Positions 43,900 to 53,509 of a stretch of 64,000 bases of DNA are shown one piece after another. Where the stretch lies: contig JAWKNW010000018.1 in NCBI GenBank assembly GCA_041391505.1, forward strand, positions 1 through 64,000. Reading direction: 5' to 3'. The stretch comes from Rhodothermales bacterium. Its GTDB lineage: Bacteria > Bacteroidota > Rhodothermia > Rhodothermales > JAHQVL01. A program made the translations under genes and the position numbers. The notes below the pieces were generated by a model. That model was not told the DNA's origin. It saw only the letters and a program-made list of their open reading frames with translations, and searched no databases. Numbering within the stretch: position 1 is the stretch's first letter; the number at the start of each line of letters is the position of its first letter.

Positions 43900-46200
43900 A
43901 TGATGAGGATACGGAGATGCTTCGCCGCGGCGGCCCGGGGCGCCCTGTTGGTCGCCCTGCTGGTCGGCGCCGGCGCGGCGCGGGCGCAAACGGCCACCCT
44001 GAACGGGTTCGTCATCGACCGGGCGGATCGGCAGCCCATCGAACTCGTGAACATCGCCCTGCGCGATGATGCCGGCACGCTGCGCGGGACCGTGACCGAT
44101 CGGGATGGGGTTTACCTCGTCACCCGGCTCACGCCCGGCCGGTATGTCATCACCGCCTCGTTCGTGGGCTACGCGTCGGTCCGTGACACCCTGGTGCTGG
44201 AGCCGGACGAGAACCGGACATTCAACATCGAACTCGGAACGGACGAGGGGGCGCTCGGCGAAGTCCTGGTGCAAACCGAGCGCGAGTCCGGCGCGGCGCG
44301 CGTGACGGCGGGCCAGCAAACCATCCGGCCGGCCGATCTCGAACTCATCCCCGTGCCGGACGCCTCGGCCGACCTCGCGGGATACCTCAGCACGCTACCC
44401 GGCGTCATCTCCACCGGCGACCGCGGCGGGCAGTTGTTCATCCGCGGCGGCGAACCGACCCAGAATCTCGTTCAGCTGGACGGCATCCTGCTCTACCAGC
44501 CCTTCCACGTGCTCGGGTTCTACTCGGCCTTCCCGGCGGACATCCTCAACCGGAGCGACATCTACGCCGGCGGCTACGGCGCCAAGTTCGGCGAGCGCAT
44601 CTCCTCCGTCATCGACATCTGGACGCGCGACGGCAACAAGCGGCGCTACGCCGGCACCGGATCGATTTCCCCGTTCATCGGCACGGTCAGCCTGGAAGGT
44701 CCGCTGATCCGCGACAAGGTGTCGTTTCTCGTTTCGGGCCGGCAGTCGCTGCTCGAGCAGGGCGCCGAGAAGCTGGTCGACCAGAACCTGCCGTTCAACT
44801 TCAACGACTTCTTCGGCAAGATGCACGCCGAGCTGACCCCGCGCAGCCGCTTCTCGATGACGGCGCTGTCCACGAACGACCGGGGGACGCTGGTAGAGGA
44901 TCTGGGCGGCGTCGAACCCGAGGAGGTGCGCTGGAGCAACCGCGCGATCGGCGGGCGCTACCTGCTGCTGCCGCGGAAGCTGTCGATCTCGGCGGATCTG
45001 CGGTTCTCCCATTCGCGGTACGACTCCGAGCTGGGCCCGGTCAACGACCCCAGCCGCACCTCGTCCATCTGGAATACGGCCATCACGTTCGACAGCCAGT
45101 TTTCCGGCGCCCGCGCGAACACCGAAGCCGGCTTTGCGCTGCGCCTGATCTCTTCGGCCACCGAACTCGGCGGGGCGTTCCAGAACACCGAGTTCAAGGG
45201 CGTCGGCATCGATCACCTGGCCTTCTATCTCGAACCCGAATACAAGCTCGGGGCCCTGCGCGTCCGCCCCGGCATCCGGCTCCAGTGGTATTACCTCCGG
45301 GTCGATCCCTATCTCGAGCCGCGCCTCCGCATCGTGTACAACGCCGGCCGGCACCAGTTCAGCGCGGCCGGGGGGTACTATCTCCAGGAGATCGTCGGCC
45401 TCAACGACCGGCGCGACGCGGCGAGCGTCTTCACGGCCTGGACCAACATCCCCCGCCTGAATCCCCGCCAGCCCGACGTGCTCGCCGAGCGGGTGCCGTC
45501 CGCTATCCACGCCATCGCCGGCTACCGCGTCGAGCCCGTCGACGGCTTCGAGCTGTCGGTCGAAGGATTCCACAAGTGGCTCGACAACCTGTTTATCTCG
45601 GAATGGACCGCCTTCCCCCGATTTACGACGCGGCTCCAGCCGGCGAGCGGCACCTCCTACGGGTTCGAGACCCGCATCGAGCTGCGCCGGCCCAAGTTCT
45701 ACTCCGTCGTGAATTACGGCTATTCGAATACCCGCTATACGGCGAACCAGGCGTCGCTGCTGCTGTGGTACGGGGAGGAGACGCTGAGCTTCCGGCCTCC
45801 GCACGACCGCCGGCATCAGGTCAACGCCCTGATCAGCACCGAAATCGCCGGGTTCGACCTCAGCGCCCGCTGGGAGTTCGGCTCCGGACTGCCGTTCAGC
45901 CGCGCGCTCGGGTTCGACGGCTTCGTGCTCGTCAACGATGTCATCGACGTGACGGAAGCTCCCTCGACGCGCCGCGTCATCTACGAGCGTCCCTACCGCG
46001 GCGTCCTGCCGACGTACCACCGGCTCGACCTCTCCATCGACCGCACCTTCACCTACAAAAATGCGAGCATGACCGTGCTGGGCAGCATGATCAACGTCTA
46101 CGACCGGCGCAATCTGTTTTATCTGGACGTCTTCACGCTGCGCCGCGTGGATCAGCTTCCGTTCGTTCCATCGTTTGGCCTGAAGGTGACGTTCGAATGA
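43900..46200 (+). CDS. TonB-dependent receptor, smaller type
   Basis: A 766-residue outer-membrane receptor. Signal peptide (VGAGAARAQ), CarboxypepD_reg-like domain (about 35-110, ATLNGFVIDRADRQPIELVN), plug (about 140-240: TLPGVISTGDRGGQLFIRGG, NLVQLDGILLYQPFH) and beta-barrel ending FGLKVTFE. It is in the same operon as the CRTAC1/TPR genes and overlaps the next lipoprotein by ATGA. The start may be the ATG at 43900 or 43903. Ligand unknown. Confidence 0.88.
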   Translation: MMRIRRCFAAAARGALLVALLVGAGAARAQTATLNGFVIDRADRQPIELVNIALRDDAGTLRGTVTDRDGVYLVTRLTPGRYVITASFVGYASVRDTLVLEPDENRTFNIELGTDEGALGEVLVQTERESGAARVTAGQQTIRPADLELIPVPDASADLAGYLSTLPGVISTGDRGGQLFIRGGEPTQNLVQLDGILLYQPFHVLGFYSAFPADILNRSDIYAGGYGAKFGERISSVIDIWTRDGNKRRYAGTGSISPFIGTVSLEGPLIRDKVSFLVSGRQSLLEQGAEKLVDQNLPFNFNDFFGKMHAELTPRSRFSMTALSTNDRGTLVEDLGGVEPEEVRWSNRAIGGRYLLLPRKLSISADLRFSHSRYDSELGPVNDPSRTSSIWNTAITFDSQFSGARANTEAGFALRLISSATELGGAFQNTEFKGVGIDHLAFYLEPEYKLGALRVRPGIRLQWYYLRVDPYLEPRLRIVYNAGRHQFSAAGGYYLQEIVGLNDRRDAASVFTAWTNIPRLNPRQPDVLAERVPSAIHAIAGYRVEPVDGFELSVEGFHKWLDNLFISEWTAFPRFTTRLQPASGTSYGFETRIELRRPKFYSVVNYGYSNTRYTANQASLLLWYGEETLSFRPPHDRRHQVNALISTEIAGFDLSARWEFGSGLPFSRALGFDGFVLVNDVIDVTEAPSTRRVIYERPYRGVLPTYHRLDLSIDRTFTYKNASMTVLGSMINVYDRRNLFYLDVFTLRRVDQLPFVPSFGLKVTFE

Positions 46201-47111
46201 AAGCAGTTCGCCTCTATCTCATCGTACTTCCCCTGCTCGCGCTGCTGGCTACCGGCTGTGAAGAGGATGTCGTCGCCGTGCTGAATGCCGAGTATCCGTA
46301 TTCGATGTACGGCGTGCTCAACCCGCTGGCGGACACGCAGTTCGTGCGCGTTTTTGAAGTGGACGCCACGCTCGTGCCGGGCGAGGAGCGGCCGCTCGAT
46401 GCCCGGTTCGTGTCGCGCGACCTGCAGACCGGCGAAGAGCGCGTCTGGCGGGATTCGCTGATCGCCATCTCCGACGGCACCGTCGGGCATGTGTTCTACA
46501 GCCCCTTCCGCGTCGAGTGGGAGCACGCCTACCGGCTGACGATCAGCGGGAGCGAAGGGAGGGAAAGCTACGTGGAAGTCGAGGTGCCGCTGCGCAGCAA
46601 CCTCATCGTCGATGCGCCGGATACGACGAGCCGGGTGCTGCTGCCGGCCCACATCGAGGGGCAGCCCGAAAATGTCTTTAATAGCGAGGTGGAAGTGCGC
46701 GTCAAATACGTGATCGGGACGGACCCGGCCGGCAACCCCTTCTACGAAAACCTGCGCTGGCCCATCCCGTTCGACGACGGCCTGCGCCGGACGGCGACGG
46801 GTTGGCGGGTCGAGGTGGATCTCGACGAGGCGTACGTGGATGTCGCCGGCGAGGTGCTGCGTGACTTCCGGTACCAGGCCCGGTACGGCATCGCCCTCCA
46901 GCTGATCTCGTTTAGCGCCGTGGTCGGGAACGAGGAATGGGCGCCGCCGGGCGGCGTGTTCGATCCCAACGTGCTCATCCAGCCCGGGGCGTTCTCCAAT
47001 GTGCAGAACGGGTTCGGCTTCGTCGCCGCCGGCTACACGTTGCAGCGGTCGTGGACGCTGCCGTTCGAGGTAGTGCGGAAGTCGAATTTTGTACCGAATC
47101 AGCCCGGTTGA
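46197..47111 (+). CDS. DUF4249-like lipoprotein, paralogue A
   Basis: A 304-residue lipoprotein (lipobox LLATGC, then EEDVVAVL) made mostly of beta strands. It resembles the DUF4249-type lipoproteins that accompany TonB receptors in Bacteroidota; I would not claim more than a similarity of size, context and pattern. The stretch YGVLNPLADTQFVRVF and the end QPGAFSNVQNGFGFVAAGY are shared with the next gene. Start overlaps the receptor stop (ATGA). Confidence 0.65.
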   Translation: MKAVRLYLIVLPLLALLATGCEEDVVAVLNAEYPYSMYGVLNPLADTQFVRVFEVDATLVPGEERPLDARFVSRDLQTGEERVWRDSLIAISDGTVGHVFYSPFRVEWEHAYRLTISGSEGRESYVEVEVPLRSNLIVDAPDTTSRVLLPAHIEGQPENVFNSEVEVRVKYVIGTDPAGNPFYENLRWPIPFDDGLRRTATGWRVEVDLDEAYVDVAGEVLRDFRYQARYGIALQLISFSAVVGNEEWAPPGGVFDPNVLIQPGAFSNVQNGFGFVAAGYTLQRSWTLPFEVVRKSNFVPNQPG

Positions 47112-47115
47112 CCCG

Positions 47116-48018
47116 ATGCGATACCGCTCCGCCTGGCTCGTGCTCGTCGCCTTGCTCGCCCTGGGGTGCGAGGAGGATGTCGTGGCCGTGCTCGGGACGG
47201 ACGTCCAGTACTCCCTGTACGGGGTGCTGAATCCGCTCGCCGACTCGCAGTCGGTGCGCGTGTATCCAATTCGGGAGACGCTGGTGCCCGAGGAGGACCC
47301 GGAGCTGGTGGCCGAGGTGCGTTCCGTCGACCTGAACACGGGCGAGGAGCGGGTGTGGAGGCAGACGGTGGTGGTCGATCGCGACGGCGGATTCGGGTAC
47401 ATCTACCGGGCGCCGTTTCGGGCGGAATACGGGCATCAATACCGCATCACGGTCGCCGGCCCCGACGGCGGCGAGGCGGAGGCGACCGTGGAAGTGCCGG
47501 GCGAGTCCACCATCGCCATGGGTACGCCGATCCTGAGCCGGGACGTCGTGGCGCCGATCGTGCTGAGCGGCCCGGTAACGAACCTGATCCGGATCGAGCT
47601 GACCTATTTTGTACAGTACTCGATCGGGTTCATCACCGGCAACGTGCCCAACATCGTCGGCGACACCCTGGTCGTGCCGTTCGAGGGGCGTTTCACGCAG
47701 CGAAGTAACGAACTCATCGTCCCCGTCGACCTCAGCGCCGCGTTCGACGCCATCCGCGCCGAGATCCTCAACGGCGTGTCGTTCGACCAGACGTACGGCA
47801 TCTCCCTGCTCGCCCTGCGTTTCGACGCCGTGGTGGCGAATGCCGCGTGGCAGCCGCCGGGGGGCGATTTCAACCCGCTGGTCCTCATCCAGCCCGGGAC
47901 GATGTCGAACGTGGAGGGGGGATTCGGCTTTATTGGAGCCGGCTATCGAGTCAGCCTCACCTGGGCCCCGCCGGCGGACGTGGCCGACGAGGCGGGGTTC
48001 CGGCCGTTTGGGCGGTGA
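47116..48018 (+). CDS. DUF4249-like lipoprotein, paralogue B
   Basis: A 300-residue lipoprotein (lipobox LLALGC, then EEDVVAVL), tandem paralogue of the gene before it: YGVLNPLADSQSVRVY, LNTGEERVWR, QPGTMSNVEGGFGFIGAGY. Probably outer-membrane anchored and a partner of the receptor at 43900. Four bases separate the two genes; this is the last gene of the operon. Confidence 0.65.
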   Translation: MRYRSAWLVLVALLALGCEEDVVAVLGTDVQYSLYGVLNPLADSQSVRVYPIRETLVPEEDPELVAEVRSVDLNTGEERVWRQTVVVDRDGGFGYIYRAPFRAEYGHQYRITVAGPDGGEAEATVEVPGESTIAMGTPILSRDVVAPIVLSGPVTNLIRIELTYFVQYSIGFITGNVPNIVGDTLVVPFEGRFTQRSNELIVPVDLSAAFDAIRAEILNGVSFDQTYGISLLALRFDAVVANAAWQPPGGDFNPLVLIQPGTMSNVEGGFGFIGAGYRVSLTWAPPADVADEAGFRPFGR

Positions 48019-48355
48019 AATACCTACGTGCCCTTCCGCCTGATCGGGTATATCCTGTACGAGCAGTTGCACACCCTGCTCGGTAGCTGCTCCGAAGGTG
48101 CCAATGCGTACGACTACGGTGAAGCTGATGGGGGAGTCCAGTGCTTCGACCCTCAAGTCGTGGTGCACTCGCCCTGAAATGCGTTTCCGCTACAGCCCTC
48201 GACGGCCCTCGTGACTTCGTTGCGGGGGCCGTTGCGATTTTATGGCTCGAGTTGGACGCTAATAGATTGCAATAAGACGACTGGCGTCTACGTGATAATG
48301 TGTTATATCTTGGGCGGACTTTTCGCACGGGAGTGAAGACAGGGACCGCGCAGTA
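48019..48355. other. Intergenic region between the CRTAC1 operon and the hybrid regulator
   Basis: Contains a possible 49-residue frame (GTG 48028 to TGA 48175-48177) with codon choice like the genes around it, but no recognised product, so it is left uncalled. A terminator-like hairpin is at 48202-48232. Between it and the regulator there is a short inverted repeat AGACG-ACTGG-CGTCT. No confident promoter. Confidence 0.4.
48202..48240 (+). terminator. Hairpin terminator candidate of the CRTAC1 operon
   Basis: ACGGCCC (48202-48208) pairs GGGCCGT (48226-48232), followed by TGCGATTT. The T-run is short, so efficiency is uncertain. The trailer TTGCG-n-TT resembles that of the hairpin at 53474. 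Confidence 0.45.
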
Positions 48356-51300
48356 GTGCGATCACTCAAGAAAGTTCGTTTGATGCTTCGCTTTGATCGT
48401 GGTTATTGCGTGCTGATGGCCTTGCTAGCCATCGGGGCTGGCCGTGTCTTCGCTCAGACTGTACCGTATACGGGAATCGATGAGCCCTGGGAGCCCAGAA
48501 TCCTGTTCGACCGCATGCCGATCGAGCAGGGTTATTTTGGATGGCGATATTACGGAGCCCTTCAGGACGACGCCGGCTTCGTATGGTTTGCCACGCGTTA
48601 TGGATTACTGCGCTACGACGGCTACAGCTTCACTCCGCTCGAACGCGACCCGGACGACTCGACGTCCGTTCTGACCACCTGGTCGGGCGACGGATTCATG
48701 TACAAGGATATCGATGGATCGTTCTGGTTTGCAACTGCCGCCGGCCTTGAACACTTCGATCCCACGACACGCCGTGTGCTAGCTCGCTACGTGCACGACC
48801 CTGATAATGCAACATCGGTCAGCGGCAGGTACATATCGGCATTCCTGCGCGACACCCACGGCAGATACTGGGTCGGGACGTCGATGGGTCTCGATCTTTT
48901 CGATCCGGAAATGGGGACATTTCGCCACATCTACGACCAGGATAGCACGGGAGAAGGTAGTGTGGCCATCGGGTGGGTACGCGCTATCGAGGAGGATCCT
49001 TACGGCACGCTCTGGATTGCCGTGGCCGGCGGTCAGCACCTCGTGCCGGACGACCGGAATCGGCTGATCGGTGGTGTATTGCGTTTCGATCCGGCGACTC
49101 AATCTTTTCGGAGATACACCCACGATACATCGGCGGGGCGCCATACCCACGATACCGAAGCCGAAGCGATTCTGGTAGATCGTCGCGGTACAGTCTGGTT
49201 CGGCATGTGGGGGGAAGATGGGCTGCACCAGTACGACCGGGACCATGACCGGATCATACATCTGCCGTACGACCCAGATCGTCCCGATGCCCTCAGCGCA
49301 CCACGACAGCGCGACGCCATCGTGCATGGCAATGATCCGCTTGGGCCAGGAATACGTTTTCTCTACGAGGACGCTGAAGGCATCATCTGGATAGGGGGGT
49401 TCAAGCTTGGCCTCAACCGGTACAACCCGATAACCGGCGCGATGCAGCACTACGAAGCCGAGCCTCAAGACCCGGGAAGCCTGGTTGAAGACAGCATCTG
49501 GGGGATGCTCGAAACGAGCGAAGGGACCAAATGGATATTGACGTGGGGAGGGATTAATCGCATCCGGTCGACGGTGGGTCGCTTTGATTTTTATCGCTAC
49601 AAGGCGCCCGAAACGCCGCCTATCAGCGATGGGCGCATCGCGGCCGTTTTTGAGGATACGCGCAATCAACTCTGGCTCGGTACGGTCGCCGGCGGGTTGA
49701 ACCGCGTCGATCGCGCTTCAGGGACCGTTCAGATTTATCGAAACGATCCCGCCGATACCACCAGTCTGGGGTTCAATTTTGTCTATGATGTCGCACCCTT
49801 CGTTTCGGATTCCACCCAACTCTGGGTGAGCACCACAATGGGGAGGAGCAGCCTCGATGTGTCGACAGGCCGATTTGTCAATTATGACACCGACTTCCTC
49901 GATGGGCACCCCGATTTTTTTCAGATCCCGGATGTCGCCGGCACCCGAGCCGGCTCGCGTTTCCACATCAAGTCTGCATGGGGGTCCGGATTGCGGATTT
50001 GTGATCGCGCCACGGGCGCTTGCGACGCTATCGAACAATCGGATCAGACCGGTGGACTCCCCGATGCGTTCATAACGACAGCCTATTGCGACCGCCGGGA
50101 CGTATGCTGGTTCGGGACGCGCAATGCTGGGCTTCTGGAATTAATTGGTGATGGAGATATGTGGCGGTTCCAACGACATCTGCCCGAAAAGAACTGGATC
50201 ACGGCGATTCATGAACGGGCCAACGGCGATTTGTGGGTCTCTTCGTTTCTGGGTTTGTTCTGGCGCAATGGCGAAGGCGCCTGGCATCGACTCACTTCCA
50301 GCGATGGATTGCCGAGCACCATCGTCAGCCATTTGGTGCCGCATGGCGAGGATGAAATATGGATCGTTACGACGGCCGGCGTTGCCGTATACCGCTTCTC
50401 GACAGGCCAGATTAGGAGCTACGCTGGAGAAACCGAGCATCAGAAAAACTTCCTCTGGACATCGTCCATCTACCAGAACGCGCGCGGCGAGATCATCGTC
50501 GGTGGTTTGAACGGCTTCCTCGTGTTTCATCCGGATCGGGTGAAAGCGCTCGACAACCACATACCCCCGATCGTGCACGTTGAAAAGTTGGTCGGCACGT
50601 CAGGCCATCCGGCACAGTACGTTTCGAATCGTGATCCTCGTTTTTCGTACGAAGACCGGGATATTGACATCACCTTCACGGGATTGCATTACGACAATCC
50701 GGATAAAATACGTTACGCCTATCGACTTGCCGGCTACGACCAGGACTGGGTCGATGCCGGCACGCGGCGCAGCGCGCACTATGCCCGTTTGCCGTCAGGT
50801 CGTTACACCTTTGAAGTACGCGCTGCGAATCCTGACGGCCTCTGGAGCGAATCCGTAGTGTATCCGTTTGGCGTTGCCCCGCCTTTCTGGCGGCACCCCG
50901 TCGCCTATGTGTTGTATCTGATTTTTATGGGGGGAGGCATTTATCTGGTGTACAGCGCCCAGCGCAATCGCCTCATCCAACGCGAACGCCTCGCTTCGGC
51001 TCAGGAGCGCGCCCTCCTCATCGAGCAGCTCGACCGGACCAAGTCCCGCTTCTTCGTCAACCTCTCGCACGAGTTTCGCACCCCGCTCACCCTCCTCCTC
51101 GGCCCGGTCCGCGACGCCCTCGACGGGGCCTACGGCGAGCTCGACCCCCGCTTCCACGGCCAGCTCGGCGCCATGCACCGCGCCGCCGACCGGCTCCACC
51201 GTTTGATCAATCAGCTGCTCGACCTCGCCAAACTCGAGGCCGGCGGCATGCGCCTCGAAGCCCGCCAGGGTGACCTCGTCGCCTTCGTCCGCGCCCTCAC

Positions 51301-52588
51301 CCTCTCTTTCGCCTCCCGCGCCGAGCGCGAGGGCAAACACCTCCAGCTGGACACCCACGCCGAGGCCGCCGAGGTTTACTTTGACCGCGACAAGCTCGAG
51401 AAGATCGTCTACAACCTGCTCTCGAACGCCTTCAAGTTCACCGCCGCCGGCGGCAAGATCCGCGTCTCGGTGGCGGCCTCGGAGGGCAGCGCCCGGATCG
51501 TCGTCCGCGACACCGGCGAGGGCATCCCCGCCGGCGAGCTGCCGCACATCTTCGACCGCTTTCACCAGGCCGACGCCTCGCCCACGCGCCGGCACGAGGG
51601 CAGCGGCATCGGGCTTTCGCTGGCGAAGGAACTGGCCGAACTCCACGGCGGCACGCTGACGGCCGAGAGCCAGCAAGGCTTCGGCAGCGCATTCACGCTG
51701 ACGCTCCCGCTGGGCCGCGCCCACCTGCGGGATGAGGACCTCATCGCTGAAGAAACATTACCACAGGTGGACAAGCTGGACGCGGCGGACCCAGTGCAGC
51801 AGATCCTGTCCCGCGCGTCCAGCCTGTCCGCCCAGGTCTCACCCCCCACCGCCACCATCCTCCTCGTCGACGACAACGCCGACGTGCGCGCCTACCTGAA
51901 GAGCCACCTCGCCGGCTACCGCATCCTGGAAGCCGAAGACGGCGAGGCCGGCCTGGCGCTGGCGATCGCCGAGTCGCCGGACCTGGTGATCAGCGACGTG
52001 ATGATGCCGAAGCTGGACGGCTACGGACTCTGCGCGGCGCTACGGAAGGACCGGCGGACGCAAGACATCCCGGTGGTGCTGCTGACGGCGAAGGCGGCGG
52101 AGGAGAACAAGCTGGAAGGCCTCGGCGCCGGCGCGGACGACTACCTGTACAAACCCTTCAGTGCCCGGGAGCTGCTGGCGCGGACGGAGAACCTGATCTA
52201 CCGGCGCAAGCAGCTGAAGGCGAAGTACCGCCAGGAAGTGGTGCTGAAGCCGACGGAGATCACGGTGACGTCGGCGGACGCGGCGTGGCTGGAGAAGGTG
52301 CGGGGGATCGTGGAGGCGCAGATGGGAGACGGTCAGTTCGGGGTGGAGCGGCTGGCGGAGGAGGTGGGCCTGGGCCGGCGTCAGCTGCAGCGGAAGATGA
52401 ACGAGCTGACGGGGGGAACGACACACCGGTTCATCCAGGAGCTGCGGCTGGAGCGGGCGCGGCAACTGCTGGAGCAGCAGGCCGGCAACGTGTCGGAGGT
52501 GGCGTACCGGGTGGGGTTCCGGGATCCGAGGCACTTCGCGCGGCTGTTCCAGCAGCAGTACGGGAAGCCGCCGTCGCGATGGAGATAA
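48356..52588 (+). CDS. Hybrid two-component system regulator (propeller, kinase, receiver, AraC)
   Basis: A single 1410-residue polypeptide that senses outside and binds DNA inside. Order: signal peptide/N-terminus; two-component regulator propeller repeats (about 40-740); Y_Y_Y domain (about 767-832); transmembrane helix (about 849-868); histidine kinase with NLSHEFRTPLTLLLGP (phospho-acceptor His905) and ATPase N-box NLLSNAFKF (about 1020); receiver with phospho-acceptor Asp1214 in LVISDVMMPKLDG; AraC-type HTH (about 1320-1410). Such regulators usually control a neighbouring carbohydrate-uptake locus. GTG at 48356 is used; ATG at 48383 also gives a valid signal peptide. Base composition changes at about residue 880 (see findings). 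Confidence 0.92.
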   Translation: MRSLKKVRLMLRFDRGYCVLMALLAIGAGRVFAQTVPYTGIDEPWEPRILFDRMPIEQGYFGWRYYGALQDDAGFVWFATRYGLLRYDGYSFTPLERDPDDSTSVLTTWSGDGFMYKDIDGSFWFATAAGLEHFDPTTRRVLARYVHDPDNATSVSGRYISAFLRDTHGRYWVGTSMGLDLFDPEMGTFRHIYDQDSTGEGSVAIGWVRAIEEDPYGTLWIAVAGGQHLVPDDRNRLIGGVLRFDPATQSFRRYTHDTSAGRHTHDTEAEAILVDRRGTVWFGMWGEDGLHQYDRDHDRIIHLPYDPDRPDALSAPRQRDAIVHGNDPLGPGIRFLYEDAEGIIWIGGFKLGLNRYNPITGAMQHYEAEPQDPGSLVEDSIWGMLETSEGTKWILTWGGINRIRSTVGRFDFYRYKAPETPPISDGRIAAVFEDTRNQLWLGTVAGGLNRVDRASGTVQIYRNDPADTTSLGFNFVYDVAPFVSDSTQLWVSTTMGRSSLDVSTGRFVNYDTDFLDGHPDFFQIPDVAGTRAGSRFHIKSAWGSGLRICDRATGACDAIEQSDQTGGLPDAFITTAYCDRRDVCWFGTRNAGLLELIGDGDMWRFQRHLPEKNWITAIHERANGDLWVSSFLGLFWRNGEGAWHRLTSSDGLPSTIVSHLVPHGEDEIWIVTTAGVAVYRFSTGQIRSYAGETEHQKNFLWTSSIYQNARGEIIVGGLNGFLVFHPDRVKALDNHIPPIVHVEKLVGTSGHPAQYVSNRDPRFSYEDRDIDITFTGLHYDNPDKIRYAYRLAGYDQDWVDAGTRRSAHYARLPSGRYTFEVRAANPDGLWSESVVYPFGVAPPFWRHPVAYVLYLIFMGGGIYLVYSAQRNRLIQRERLASAQERALLIEQLDRTKSRFFVNLSHEFRTPLTLLLGPVRDALDGAYGELDPRFHGQLGAMHRAADRLHRLINQLLDLAKLEAGGMRLEARQGDLVAFVRALTLSFASRAEREGKHLQLDTHAEAAEVYFDRDKLEKIVYNLLSNAFKFTAAGGKIRVSVAASEGSARIVVRDTGEGIPAGELPHIFDRFHQADASPTRRHEGSGIGLSLAKELAELHGGTLTAESQQGFGSAFTLTLPLGRAHLRDEDLIAEETLPQVDKLDAADPVQQILSRASSLSAQVSPPTATILLVDDNADVRAYLKSHLAGYRILEAEDGEAGLALAIAESPDLVISDVMMPKLDGYGLCAALRKDRRTQDIPVVLLTAKAAEENKLEGLGAGADDYLYKPFSARELLARTENLIYRRKQLKAKYRQEVVLKPTEITVTSADAAWLEKVRGIVEAQMGDGQFGVERLAEEVGLGRRQLQRKMNELTGGTTHRFIQELRLERARQLLEQQAGNVSEVAYRVGFRDPRHFARLFQQQYGKPPSRWR

Positions 52589-52716
52589 ATGCGACAAGGA
52601 TGTGGATAGATCGGTCGTGTCCGATTTGTCATGAAAACGGCAGATAGGTTTGGGGATGCGGCATCACCGGGCATGCTGCGTTCCGATTTATCCTCACCCA
52701 TTCTTGTCGCTCTGTC

Positions 52717-52797
52717 ATGAGAAAAAACCTACTACTTGTCCTGATGCTGGGTGTCTGCGTCACGGCGCGGGCACAGACCGGCACGTTCTCCCAGTGA
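52717..52797 (+). pseudogene. Truncated secretory-protein start (26 codons)
   Basis: A short frame beginning MRKNLLLVLMLGVCVTARAQ, a complete signal peptide with AxA cleavage site, then a stop six residues later. It looks like the leftover 5' end of a secreted protein, possibly a receptor, since the TGKI/TGTF residues after the AQ site resemble the receptor at 28696. Overlaps the next frame by TGA/GTGA. Confidence 0.45.
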
Positions 52798-53419
52798 CAT
52801 CGATTCGCTTACTCGTTGCTAGCGTGGCTTTTCTCGCCTTGTTTGATTTAGCCTGTACGGAAGATCCAACCAACGCACTCGATGATGAGACTGGACCGGA
52901 AATGTCGGCCCATGCTCGACACGATCACCACATGGGCCGTGGAGCCATTCAGGGAGCCATGAGGCCGCGCCGGCGTCCATCAGTCGGAACTCAACCATTC
53001 TGGACTGGCCGCCGGCTGACGATGGCACCTACACAGTCCTGCGTGAAGGAGGCAACGCCTGGTCCTGCTTCGTCGACGACGAATCAACGGCAGTATTCGA
53101 TCCTGCGTGTCTCGACACGTCAGCCATCGAGTGGCTCAACAGCCTCCTGGCGGGTGAAACACCAAAACTAGCAAGCCCAGGATTGGTCTACGTGATGGCT
53201 GGTGCACCGCCGGCAAGCAACATCGACCCTGGAGCGACGGGTCCGACACCCGACAACGAATGGATGGCCGACATTCCTGCTCATATCGCCCTCATACCCG
53301 TAAACGTGTCCGATCTGGAAGGATATACAACGGATTACACCAACGGGGGAGCCTGCGTGATGGCGAGGCACGCCCTACGCGCATATCATGCTCCCGGTCG
53401 AATGAGGACAGCGCACTAA
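52794..53419 (+). pseudogene. Frameshifted lipoprotein gene of unknown function
   Basis: The frame from GTG 52794 encodes a lipoprotein signal (LFDLAC lipobox, then TEDPTNALDDETGPEMS). A second frame then encodes RNSTILDWPPADDGTYTVLR, WSCFVDDESTAVFDPACLD, EWLNSLLAGETPKLASPGL, GAPPASNIDPGATGPTPDNE and on to a stop at 53417-53419. The switch lies between about 52900 and 52980. The second part reads like a conserved exported domain, so I judge this one gene broken by a single frameshift. I do not recognise the family. Downstream of the regulator it may have been its target. Confidence 0.6.
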
Positions 53420-53473
53420 GGCTCGAAAGGTGATCAAATCCTACGGGCAAACGCCTCTTTTCTCAACGTCGCG

Positions 53474-53509
53474 ATGGCCTCCCGGTCTACAAAACGACCG
53501 GGAGGCCAT
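53474..53509 (+). terminator. Perfect 14-bp hairpin, terminator-like
   Basis: ATGGCCTCCCGGTC (53474-53487) pairs GACCGGGAGGCCAT (53496-53509) around TACAAAAC. It is followed by TGCGTTTATG rather than a T-run. It sits between the broken lipoprotein and the DapA paralogue. Confidence 0.55.

Noticed and set aside
48028..48177. 49-residue frame between the CRTAC1 operon and the regulator
   Set aside because: Coding-like codon choice but GTG start, no clear ribosome site and no recognised family; may be a remnant.
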